Source of the DNA: Burkholderiales bacterium
GTDB lineage: Bacteria > Actinomycetota > Thermoleophilia > Gaiellales > Gaiellaceae
Assembly: GCA_025935595.1 (NCBI GenBank)
Contig: JAICUZ010000178.1
Coordinates: forward strand, 1 to 5,585
Reading direction: 5' to 3'
Length of the DNA: 5,585 bases
Part shown: positions 1 through 5,320 of the stretch, piece by piece
Numbering within the stretch: the stretch's first letter is position 1
Layout of the letters: the number at the start of each line of letters is the position of its first letter
The notes under the pieces: model-generated
What the model saw: the letters and a program-made list of their open reading frames with translations, nothing else
Told to the model about the DNA's origin: nothing
Database searches by the model: none
Made by a program: the position numbers and the translations under genes

Positions 1-259
1 CGCCGATGAACTTCTCGACCACGCCGCCGAACGACTCGATCTCGCGCCGGACCAGCTGGTGGTACGGCGTCAGCAGCGCCCGCACGTCTTCCGGGTCGAG
101 CGCCTCTGCCTGAGCCGTGGAGCCGACGAGGTCGACGAAGATGATCGACACGATCCGCCGCTCCTCCTGCGGCGGCGCCTCGGGCTGGAGCGCCACACCG
201 CACGCCAGGCAGAACCGTGCGCCGGGAGGGTTCTCCTGGTTGCAGACGGAGCAGCGCAC
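1..259 (-). CDS. Zinc-ribbon class III adenylate/guanylate cyclase protein, N-terminal part (runs off the left edge)
   Basis: The first 86 residues are visible from a GTG at 259-257; the C-terminal part lies outside the window. Residues 1-21 form a zinc ribbon with Cys3, Cys6, Cys17 and Cys20 (CxxC-x10-CxxC; the second half reads FCLACG). A class III nucleotide cyclase domain then begins: FVDLVGST at 41-48 carries the first metal-binding Asp (D43), and VVEKFIG at 80-86 carries the Lys that normally reads the adenine ring (K83); the next codon begins with G, as expected for the second metal Asp. Proteins with this start often continue into an AAA ATPase and TPR repeats of about 1000 residues, but this cannot be seen here. 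The GTG was chosen because the ribbon begins right after it and no other start lies between it and the divergent gene. It has no clear Shine-Dalgarno sequence. Likely cytoplasmic, making cAMP; the product is inferred from K83. Confidence 0.85.
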   Translation of the reverse strand, partial: MRCSVCNQENPPGARFCLACGVALQPEAPPQEERRIVSIIFVDLVGSTAQAEALDPEDVRALLTPYHQLVRREIESFGGVVEKFIG

Positions 260-310
260 CGCACTCGAAGCGTACGTTCGGATCCGGCGGGAGTCGAGTA
301 CGGTTGCCCC
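260..310. promoter_or_regulatory. Divergent promoter region between the two cyclase genes
   Basis: This 51-base spacer must hold the promoters of both flanking genes, unless they start inside each other. For the rightward gene, TACGGT (299-304) fits a -10 box ending six bases before the GTG at 311, with a weak -35 TTCGGA (277-282) 16 bases upstream. That spacing would give a leaderless mRNA, consistent with the lack of a Shine-Dalgarno sequence. For the leftward gene, TACGCT (274-269) fits a -10, with TCGACT (297-292) as -35 at a 17-base spacing. The two candidate promoters overlap, so they may compete. The spacer also holds the palindrome CGGATCCG (279-286) and an inverted pair ACTCGA (263-268) / TCGAGT (294-299), which could be an operator. 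The motifs are read by eye and could be chance. Confidence 0.35.
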
Positions 311-1087
311 GTGAGCAGTTTCCACTCAGGAACCGTGACCTTCGCGTTCACGGACATCGAGGGGTCGACGAAGCTCCTCCAGGAGCTCGGTGACGAGGCG
401 TTCGGAGGCCTCTCGCGCGATCATCGCCGCCTCGTCCGTGAGACGTTCGGCGAGGCCGGCGGCACGGAGGTCGACACGCAGGGCGACGCGTTCTTCTTCT
501 CGTTCCCCCGCGCACGGGACGCGGTCAATGCGGCGGTCGCGGCACAGCGGGCGCTTCGCGAGCATGGGTGGCCGGGCGGGCGCGAGGTGCGCGTCCGCAT
601 GGGGCTCCACACCGGGGAGCCGCACGTCGGCGACGAGGGCTATCTGGGAATCGACGTCGTCCGCGCAGCGCGGATCGCCTCGGCGGGCGCCGGTGGGCAG
701 ATCCTCATCTCCGAGACGACCCGTGCGCTGCTCGGCAACGTCCTTCCCGACGGTGTCGCCGTGCTCGACCTCGGCGAGCGGCACCTGAAGGACATTCAGC
801 ACGAGCACATCTACGAGGTCGCGGTCGACGGACGATCGACCGGTTACAAGCCGCAGTCGAAGGAGCAGGCGCCGCGCAAGACGCGCACCGATGAGATGGC
901 CTCGCGGTTCGAGGAGCGGATCGAGAGCTACGTCGAGCAACAGCTCGAGAACGCCTTCTCGGGCGGCCGGCCGCAGATCCCGACGAAGCTCGCGCTCGGG
1001 GGACTCGGGATCGCGTTCGCGTCGATCCTGATGATGGTCGCCGTCGTGGTCGTGATCGTGCTGCTCGTCAAGGTGATCTTCTTCTAG
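311..1087 (+). CDS. Class III nucleotide cyclase-like protein with a C-terminal membrane anchor
   Basis: 258 residues from GTG 311; the same frame stays open upstream, but the family sequence starts here (TFAFTDIEGST at 10-20). Residues 9-170 form a class III cyclase homology domain. Both metal-binding Asp are present (D15 in FTDIEGST, D59 in TQGDAFF). GLHTGEP (98-104) and AARIASAGAGGQILIS (119-134) are further family signatures. The adenine-selecting Lys is Asp (D55), and the transition-state Asn before AAR is Val (V117); the Arg (R121) is kept. Substrate and activity are therefore uncertain. Residues 171-226 are a charged, probably helical linker. Residues 227-258 are one strongly hydrophobic stretch with a single Lys that ends the protein, so the cyclase domain would face the cytosol and be tail-anchored. 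It diverges from the zinc-ribbon cyclase and is followed by the VOC gene 64 bases downstream on the same strand. Confidence 0.85.
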   Translation: MSSFHSGTVTFAFTDIEGSTKLLQELGDEAFGGLSRDHRRLVRETFGEAGGTEVDTQGDAFFFSFPRARDAVNAAVAAQRALREHGWPGGREVRVRMGLHTGEPHVGDEGYLGIDVVRAARIASAGAGGQILISETTRALLGNVLPDGVAVLDLGERHLKDIQHEHIYEVAVDGRSTGYKPQSKEQAPRKTRTDEMASRFEERIESYVEQQLENAFSGGRPQIPTKLALGGLGIAFASILMMVAVVVVIVLLVKVIFF

Positions 1088-1138
1088 AGCCGATGAGTTC
1101 GCCGGCTCGGCGCGGTCTGACTCCTTACAGACAGCGAG

Positions 1139-1145
1139 AAGGAGG
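1139..1145 (+). promoter_or_regulatory. Strong ribosome binding site of the VOC gene
   Basis: AAGGAGG lies six bases before the ATG at 1152. It is the only near-consensus Shine-Dalgarno sequence in the window and fixes the VOC start. The spacer upstream of it (1088-1138) has no convincing promoter, so the gene may be read from the cyclase promoter. Confidence 0.85.
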
Positions 1146-1151
1146 CTTGAA

Positions 1152-1544
1152 ATGTCCAGCTTGAATCTCACCCGGGTCGGCCGCGTGGCGGTGAGCGTCG
1201 CCGACACCGACCGGGCGCTCGACTTCTACGTCGGCAAGCTCGGCTTCGAGAAGGTCGTCGACCTGCCGATGGGACCTGATGCGCGCTGGGTTGAGGTCGC
1301 GGTGGCGGGCACGCCGACGACGGTCGCGCTCGCCCCACCGCCGCCCGGGAAGCAAGCCGGCAGCGCCGAGACCGGGATCATCCTCGACACGACCGACGTC
1401 GATGCCGACCACGCCGCCCTGCGTGACGCGGGCGTCGACGTCGACCCGGAGGTGGCCCGCTACGGCGGCGGGATCCCGCCGATGTTCTGGCTCCGCGACC
1501 CGGACGGCAACTCGCTCTGCATCGTGCAGCCGGCGGCGGCGTAG
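1152..1544 (+). CDS. VOC (glyoxalase/bleomycin-resistance/dioxygenase) fold protein
   Basis: 130 residues, a usual length for a single-chain VOC protein made of two beta-alpha-beta-beta-beta modules. Module one opens with RVAVSVADTDRALDFYVGKL (11-30); module two ends with FWLRDPDGNSLCIVQP (112-127), the standard VOC closing strand. Metal-dependent members have His near the start of the first strand, His or Gln at the start of module two, and Glu shortly after DPDGN. Here these are Arg11, no His on the strand before DTTDVDADH, and Cys123. The fold is clear, but a glyoxalase-type metal site is not, so a binding role (ligand or drug) or unusual chemistry is more likely. A Pro-rich loop (PPPPGK) separates the modules. 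The start is fixed by AAGGAGG at 1139-1145. It follows the tail-anchored cyclase and is convergent with the DyP-like gene. Substrate unknown. Confidence 0.88.
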   Translation: MSSLNLTRVGRVAVSVADTDRALDFYVGKLGFEKVVDLPMGPDARWVEVAVAGTPTTVALAPPPPGKQAGSAETGIILDTTDVDADHAALRDAGVDVDPEVARYGGGIPPMFWLRDPDGNSLCIVQPAAA

Positions 1545-1549
1545 CGACG

Positions 1550-1578
1550 GGTGTCTGACACCAACGGTGTCAGACACC
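1550..1578. repeat. Nested palindrome between convergent genes (possible bidirectional terminator or REP-like element)
   Basis: GGTGTCTGACACC (1550-1562) and GGTGTCAGACACC (1566-1578) are exact reverse complements separated by AAC, giving a 13-base-pair stem with a three-base loop. Each arm is itself a palindrome (GGTGTC-T-GACACC and GGTGTC-A-GACACC), so two small hairpins or one long one can form. It begins six bases after the VOC stop and ends two bases from the stop of the leftward DyP-like gene, where a shared terminator would be expected. There is only a TTT tract on one side and none on the other, so it is not a textbook intrinsic terminator. A mobile REP-type repeat is the alternative. 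Confidence 0.8.
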
Positions 1579-1580
1579 TT

Positions 1581-2957
1581 TCACAGCTCGGCGAGCGGGA
1601 ACGCGCGGTGTCGGCGCGGCGGCACGAGGTAGTTCTGGCGGTGCGTCGTCGAGAGCACGGAGTTGAATCCCTGCTCGCGCGCCCGCGGCTTGAACGGGAT
1701 CTTGCCGCCGGGCAGGACACCGTCCATCGCGAGCCGGTTCCGGTGGAAGTCGTCGCCCGTCGGGTTGAACACGACGAAGTGGACGCCTGCCGCGGGCGTC
1801 ACCCCGACTTCGGCCATGCGTTCCGACCAGGCGAACGGATTGTCGAGCGTGTTGAAGTCGGCGCGCACCGGGATCGCCGTCCCTTTCGGGAACACGGTTC
1901 CGTCCGCGGCGACGACGTCGCTCAGCAGGCGCGACGTCGTCTGGATCGCCGCGCTGTGCCCGATGCGCCCCGAGCTCCGGTAGTCGCGCCGTACCGCGGT
2001 GACCGACGACACGTCCTTCGGGCCTTGCCGCACCGTCTGCGTGTCCTGCTTCACCTGCAGGTTCGGGCGGAACGCAGTCGCGACGCGCTCGTCGAACTCG
2101 AAGTTGATGTACCACGCCTCCACGTCCTCATGGATGTGCGAGAGGTGCATGTGCGTCCCGTGCCGGAAGTAGTCCGAGCCGCGGAAGTCGACGTAGCCGA
2201 GGGTCTCGAAGTTCGCGATCGGCCCCGGGCCCATCCCGGCCTTCTGCGTCGACGTGAAGCCGAGGAAAAGCTCCGACGTCTCGGGGATCAGGTCGGCGCC
2301 CGGGATCTGCGCGGCAAGCGCCATCTTCTTCGGCAGCGACGTCGCGCCTTCGAAGCCGCCGCCCGCGAACCCACGCCGGATCGACGTGAACTCGAAGAGC
2401 TTCGACTCGCGCAGTCGCTGCTCCGCATCGAGGATGTGCGCGCGCGTGTCGGATCGCAGGAGGAACGCGACGTCGTTCGACTCGAGGCGCGTGTCCGGCG
2501 GGTCGCTCGGGAAGCGCCGCGTATCGATCAACACCGGCTTGTTCGCCCGCCGGTCGTGCGGCAACAGGCGCTGCATCTGGGCGGGCACGAGCCGCTGGAA
2601 GTACGGCAGGCCCCACGCGACAGTCACGCCGAGACCGGCGGGCGACGGCGCATAGTCCTGGTCGAGCCTCGTGAGCAGTGACTCGAGCTCGCCTTGTGCC
2701 TGACGCACGTCGCTCGCCGATGCCGTCACCCGCCCCGTCACCACCTCGTGGTGGAGCGGCGGGACGAGCACCTCGATCCCGTTCGAGCGGACGACCCTGA
2801 TGCCGTCGAGCAGGTGCTGCTCGCGGAACGGTACGGCGGCGGCGGCGGCGCGCTTCGGCGTACCGCCGGTCAGCTGGTCGACGAGCTCGTAGATACCGCC
2901 GGCGCCGACGGCGCCGGCGACCGCGCCGACCACCGCCTGCCGCCGCGTGAGCTTCAT
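1581..2957 (-). CDS. Tat-exported protein resembling divergent DyP-type haem peroxidases
   Basis: 458 residues from ATG 2957, chosen because a Tat signal peptide follows directly (TRRQAV at 4-9, then an Ala/Gly/Val-rich core to about 21); the frame is open further upstream, but that overlaps the lipoprotein gene. By eye it follows the DyP peroxidase pattern: LGVTVAWGLPYF (109-120), a ferredoxin-like first half ending in TSIRRGF (191-197), then DYFRHGTHMHLSHIHEDVEAW (262-282) where DyPs have their strand-helix ahead of the haem site, H334 in RIGHSAA as candidate proximal haem ligand, and GVHFVVFNPTGDDFHRNRL (391-409) matching the DyP C-terminal strand. The DyP GxxDG motif appears as GFTST (233-237), losing the distal Asp. 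It may belong to the group of Tat proteins annotated as DUF7405; that is from memory. It overlaps the lipoprotein stop as TGATG and lacks its own Shine-Dalgarno sequence, implying coupled translation. Peroxidase activity is unproven. Confidence 0.65.
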   Translation of the reverse strand: MKLTRRQAVVGAVAGAVGAGGIYELVDQLTGGTPKRAAAAAVPFREQHLLDGIRVVRSNGIEVLVPPLHHEVVTGRVTASASDVRQAQGELESLLTRLDQDYAPSPAGLGVTVAWGLPYFQRLVPAQMQRLLPHDRRANKPVLIDTRRFPSDPPDTRLESNDVAFLLRSDTRAHILDAEQRLRESKLFEFTSIRRGFAGGGFEGATSLPKKMALAAQIPGADLIPETSELFLGFTSTQKAGMGPGPIANFETLGYVDFRGSDYFRHGTHMHLSHIHEDVEAWYINFEFDERVATAFRPNLQVKQDTQTVRQGPKDVSSVTAVRRDYRSSGRIGHSAAIQTTSRLLSDVVAADGTVFPKGTAIPVRADFNTLDNPFAWSERMAEVGVTPAAGVHFVVFNPTGDDFHRNRLAMDGVLPGGKIPFKPRAREQGFNSVLSTTHRQNYLVPPRRHRAFPLAEL

Positions 2958-3583
2958 CAGCTCGGGCTGGGACGGAAGAGGACGAGCGACGCGAGCTCGT
3001 GCTTCAGGTACCGGCGCACCTTCTGGCCGGTCAGCGGCGGCGCGACGTGCTCCGAGAGCGTGTAGAGGTTGCCGTAGCGCCGCCACAGCACCAGGTAGTG
3101 CCATGAGTCCGCGTCCTGGTTCACGGTGTAGACCGGCGAGCTGATCCCGTTCGCGGAGATGCGTCCGACGGGGGCTGCGAAGCACGCCACGTTGCGGCTG
3201 TCGGAGCCGCCGGTGCGGCAGGTCGGGATCTTGGTCCGGCCGGGGTAGGCGCGCAGGTTGACGTGGAGCTCACCGCCGGCGGCGCCGCCGCCCGTCTCCT
3301 GCCAGACCCAGCTCTGCAGGTAGCTGCGGTCTGCCGACACGGAGTGGATGTTGTTGTCGACGGCACCGAGCTTGCCGGTGAGGGGGTCGGGGAGCCAGCC
3401 GGGGCAGTACACCGGGACGCCGACGCGGTTCGCGAGCTTCTGCCAGGCGGCCGGGTCGGGGCACGTCGGCTTCGCGACCTTCGGCGCGGCTTCGGCCGTC
3501 TTGGCTTCGCTGCCGCAACCCGTGAGCACGCCGGAAAGCGCCGCGAGCAGGCACAACACGAGCAGCCCTCTCATCGCGCGCAT
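2957..3583 (-). CDS. Putative lipoprotein of unknown function
   Basis: 208 residues from ATG 3583; a second in-frame ATG at 3574 would also keep the signal. Residues 1-22 are a Sec signal peptide (basic start, hydrophobic core) ending in the lipobox LTGC, with Cys23 as the lipidated residue, so the mature protein should sit on the outer face of the membrane. The mature part has four more cysteines, C41, C60, C122 and C134, suitable for two disulfides. It is rich in aromatic residues near the end (WHYLVLWRRYGNLYTL, 161-176). I do not recognise the family. Its stop overlaps the start of the Tat-exported DyP-like gene by one base, and ten bases separate it from the TrpC-like gene upstream. The coupling suggests the two exported proteins work together, for example as anchor or partner of the putative peroxidase; that is inference. 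Confidence 0.8.
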   Translation of the reverse strand: MRAMRGLLVLCLLAALSGVLTGCGSEAKTAEAAPKVAKPTCPDPAAWQKLANRVGVPVYCPGWLPDPLTGKLGAVDNNIHSVSADRSYLQSWVWQETGGGAAGGELHVNLRAYPGRTKIPTCRTGGSDSRNVACFAAPVGRISANGISSPVYTVNQDADSWHYLVLWRRYGNLYTLSEHVAPPLTGQKVRRYLKHELASLVLFRPSPS

Positions 3584-3593
3584 GGTAGCCCGC

Positions 3594-4133
3594 TCAGACG
3601 GAAACGGGCTGGTCGCCGACCAGCTCGCCGATGCGCTGCGACCGGACGAGCACCGCGTCCACGCCCGCACGCTCGAGCGCGAGCACCTCGTCGCGGCTCG
3701 CCACCTCGACCTGCGCGATCGCGAGCTTGCCCGCCGGTACGTCCGGCAAGAGCTCCAGCACGGCGTCGAGCGGGTCGACGTCCTCGTCGATGTCATGCGC
3801 GTTCAGCAGGAAGATCTCCGGATCGAGCCGCTCGAGCGCGAGCTCGAGCTCCTCCTCGTCCCGCACGTCCACGACCGCCTCCAGATGATCGTGCTCGGAG
3901 TCGTCGTCCGGCCTGATGCGCACCGCGTCGGCGTCGCTCGGCGAACCCGAGCCGAGCCAGAGCAGCGGCAGGTTCGTCGCGCCTCTGATTCCGTCGATCT
4001 CGACGGTGACGGCGACCGCTTCGGCACCCTGGGCTTCGGCCGCCTGGGCGGCGCCTGCGTCGTCGACGCAAACGATGATCGAGATCCCATCTCCCTCGGA
4101 GATGCGCTGGCTGAGGCGTCGCGTGCTCGGCAC
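3594..4133 (-). CDS. Degenerate TrpC-like (indole-3-glycerol phosphate synthase fold) protein
   Basis: 179 residues from GTG 4133, against roughly 250-270 for active IGPS. From about residue 55 it follows the second part of the IGPS barrel: LPLLWLG (55-61) for LPVLRKDF; LEAVVDVRDEEELELAL (84-100) for the LVEVHDEEEL strand-helix; IFLLNAHDI (107-115) for IGINNRDL; DPLDAVLELLPDVPAGKLAIAQ (120-141) for the strand leading to SESGI; and SRDEVLALERAGVDAVLV (146-163). The catalytic Lys (RKDF), the Glu of VEVH and the Glu/Ser of SESGI are replaced (L/G, D, Q/V); only the Asn of the NNRD region (N111) and some structure remain. It is unlikely to be a tryptophan-pathway enzyme and no trp genes adjoin it. 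The protein is very acidic in the middle. It starts six bases after the cupin stop and ends ten bases before the lipoprotein gene. Role unknown. Confidence 0.72.
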   Translation of the reverse strand: MPSTRRLSQRISEGDGISIIVCVDDAGAAQAAEAQGAEAVAVTVEIDGIRGATNLPLLWLGSGSPSDADAVRIRPDDDSEHDHLEAVVDVRDEEELELALERLDPEIFLLNAHDIDEDVDPLDAVLELLPDVPAGKLAIAQVEVASRDEVLALERAGVDAVLVRSQRIGELVGDQPVSV

Positions 4134-4136
4134 CTG

Positions 4137-4141
4137 CTCCT
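4137..4141 (-). promoter_or_regulatory. Ribosome binding site of the TrpC-like gene, inside the cupin stop region
   Basis: On the minus strand the sequence reads TAGGAGCAG followed by GTG. AGGAG overlaps the cupin TAG stop (4142-4140) and lies three bases before the GTG at 4133. The spacing is short, but it is the only purine-rich site nearby and suggests reinitiation after the cupin. Confidence 0.5.
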
Positions 4142-4505
4142 AGGGAAGCGTAACCGGAGTCGCGGAGAGTCGTTCGAGCCCCGCCCAGTCGGCGCGAGGC
4201 GGCGCGAACAGCTCCGCGAGCCTGGCCCCTTCCGGCCCGGAGACGACGGAGTGCGGCACGTCGGCCGGGATCACCCACATCTCCCCCGGCTCGATCTCCT
4301 TCGTCTCGTCGCCGATCGTGAAGCTCATCGAGCCGCCGATCAAGATCCCGGTCTGCTCGTTGGCGTGGTGATGCTCGGGCACGTGCGTGTTCGGTTCCAG
4401 GTCGATCAGGGCGAGCGTCGCCTCAGCCCCGTCGACGGCGCGCGCCACGACCCCGTCCCAGATCTTGATCGGGGTGAGATCGCTCGTATTCGAGAAAGCA
4501 CTCAT
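4140..4505 (-). CDS. Small single-domain cupin protein
   Basis: 121 residues from ATG 4505, where recognisable sequence begins (MSAFSNTSDL); the open frame upstream of it is inside the ALDH gene. It is a compact beta-barrel cupin with both motifs. Motif 1 is PEHHHANEQTGILIGG (43-58), with metal ligands H45, H47 and E50 followed by the Gly six residues later. Motif 2 is IEPGEMWVIPADVPHSV (71-87), with H85 as the fourth ligand. A divalent-metal site is therefore intact, unlike in several neighbours. Such small cupins include isomerases, dioxygenases and sugar- or ligand-binding proteins, and the substrate cannot be told from sequence. No clear Shine-Dalgarno sequence precedes it. It starts 17 bases after the stop of the short ALDH gene and is followed within seven bases by the TrpC-like gene, so it is an internal operon gene. 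Cytoplasmic; no signal peptide. Confidence 0.88.
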   Translation of the reverse strand: MSAFSNTSDLTPIKIWDGVVARAVDGAEATLALIDLEPNTHVPEHHHANEQTGILIGGSMSFTIGDETKEIEPGEMWVIPADVPHSVVSGPEGARLAELFAPPRADWAGLERLSATPVTLP

Positions 4506-4522
4506 GGGCGCAAGGCTATCCG

Positions 4523-5320
4523 TCACGTGCCGATCGGGTGCCAGACGGTCTTGAGCTCGAGAAACGCCGAGATCTCGTAGAGCGACTGGCTGTCGGGCGC
4601 GCCGACGACGACGCGCTTCACGTTCTCCGCCGCCGCGACCTCGAGATCGCTGCGCAGTCCGTCCGCGCCGGTGAGGTCGATCGCGTTCACGTCCATGTGG
4701 CTCGCGAGCCACGGCGCGAGCTCCGCGCGGTGGCCGGTCAGCAAGTTGACGACGCCCCCGGGAACATCCGCTGTCGCGATCGCCTCCGCCAGCTCGATCG
4801 CCGCGAGCGGCTGGACCTCCGACGCGACCGCGACCACCGCGTTCCCGCCGGTGAGCGCGGGCGCGATGCGCGAGACGAGGCCGAGCAGCGGCGGCTCGTC
4901 AGGCGCGACGACGGCGACGACGCCGGTCGGCTCGGGGATCGTGAAGTTGAAGTACGGCCCGGCGACGGGATTCGACGAACCGAGCACCTGCGCGAGCTTG
5001 TCCGCGAACCCGGCGTACCAGACCCAGCGATCGATCGAGCGGTGCACCTCGTCTTTGCCTGTGCAGAGCTCCGCGAACTCGGCGACGCGCGCCTCCATCA
5101 TCTCCGCTACCCGATAGAGGACTTGGCCGCGGTTGTACGCGGTGGCGCCCGCCCACTTCCCCTGCGCGCCGCGCGCCGCGACGACCGAGTCGCGCACGTC
5201 CTTGCGCGAGGCGCGCGCCACGTTCTGGCCCTGCGCCTCGTAGGTGCGCCCCGACTCGCTGCGCGGGAACGTGCCGCCGATGAACAGCTTGTACGTCTTC
5301 CTGACGGGCAGCCGCGTCAT
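4523..5320 (-). CDS. Short aldehyde-dehydrogenase-fold protein without catalytic residues (ALDH16 second-domain type)
   Basis: 265 residues, about half of a normal ALDH (roughly 480). It covers the N-terminal coenzyme-binding half: KLFIGGTFPRSESGRTYE (11-28), WAGATAYNRGQVLYRVAEMM (56-75), EPTGVVAVVAPDEPPLLGLV (130-149), PGGVVNLLTG (187-196) and NAIDLTG (212-218). It stops near where the catalytic half would begin. The Asn-containing PWNFP motif is PDEPP (140-144), the NAD-contacting Lys of KPAE is lost (AVASE, 164-168), LELGGK is VVVGAP (237-242), and the catalytic Cys region is absent, so it should be inactive alone. The start ATG (5320) overlaps the stop of the upstream ALDH as ATGA, giving translational coupling. 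Such an active-plus-dead ALDH pair resembles the two domains of ALDH16 and is probably one hetero-oligomer. I see it as a natural short form rather than a decayed gene, since the frame is intact. Confidence 0.85.
   Translation of the reverse strand: MTRLPVRKTYKLFIGGTFPRSESGRTYEAQGQNVARASRKDVRDSVVAARGAQGKWAGATAYNRGQVLYRVAEMMEARVAEFAELCTGKDEVHRSIDRWVWYAGFADKLAQVLGSSNPVAGPYFNFTIPEPTGVVAVVAPDEPPLLGLVSRIAPALTGGNAVVAVASEVQPLAAIELAEAIATADVPGGVVNLLTGHRAELAPWLASHMDVNAIDLTGADGLRSDLEVAAAENVKRVVVGAPDSQSLYEISAFLELKTVWHPIGT

Noticed and set aside
59..310. N-terminal extension of the rightward cyclase frame
   Set aside because: It lies opposite the zinc-ribbon gene, its residues show no family pattern, and the cyclase domain starts right after the GTG at 311.
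1100..1132. Two small hairpins after the cyclase stop (CGCCG/CGGCG and GTCTG/CAGAC)
   Set aside because: Five-base stems without a T tract are expected by chance at this GC content; the second only loosely resembles the element at 1550.
326..1207. 293-residue minus-strand frame opposite the cyclase and VOC genes
   Set aside because: Low-complexity Arg/Asp/Leu-rich translation with no domain pattern; a shadow of high-GC codon use in the true genes.
1551..2681. 376-residue plus-strand frame opposite the DyP-like gene
   Set aside because: Arg-rich translation without motifs; the opposite strand has a signal peptide and a coherent fold pattern.
2834..2852. Run of CGG triplets
   Set aside because: It encodes the alanine stretch at residues 37-41 after the Tat signal; low-complexity coding rather than a repeat element.
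2958..3185. 76-residue upstream extension of the DyP-like protein
   Set aside because: It overlaps the lipoprotein coding region and would bury the Tat signal inside the chain.
3348..4580. 410-residue plus-strand frame across lipoprotein, TrpC-like and cupin genes
   Set aside because: It spans three convincing minus-strand genes and has no recognisable domain.
4506..4712. Upstream extension of the cupin frame
   Set aside because: It lies inside the short ALDH gene, is Arg-rich and unrelated to cupins; the ATG at 4505 gives a normal cupin length.
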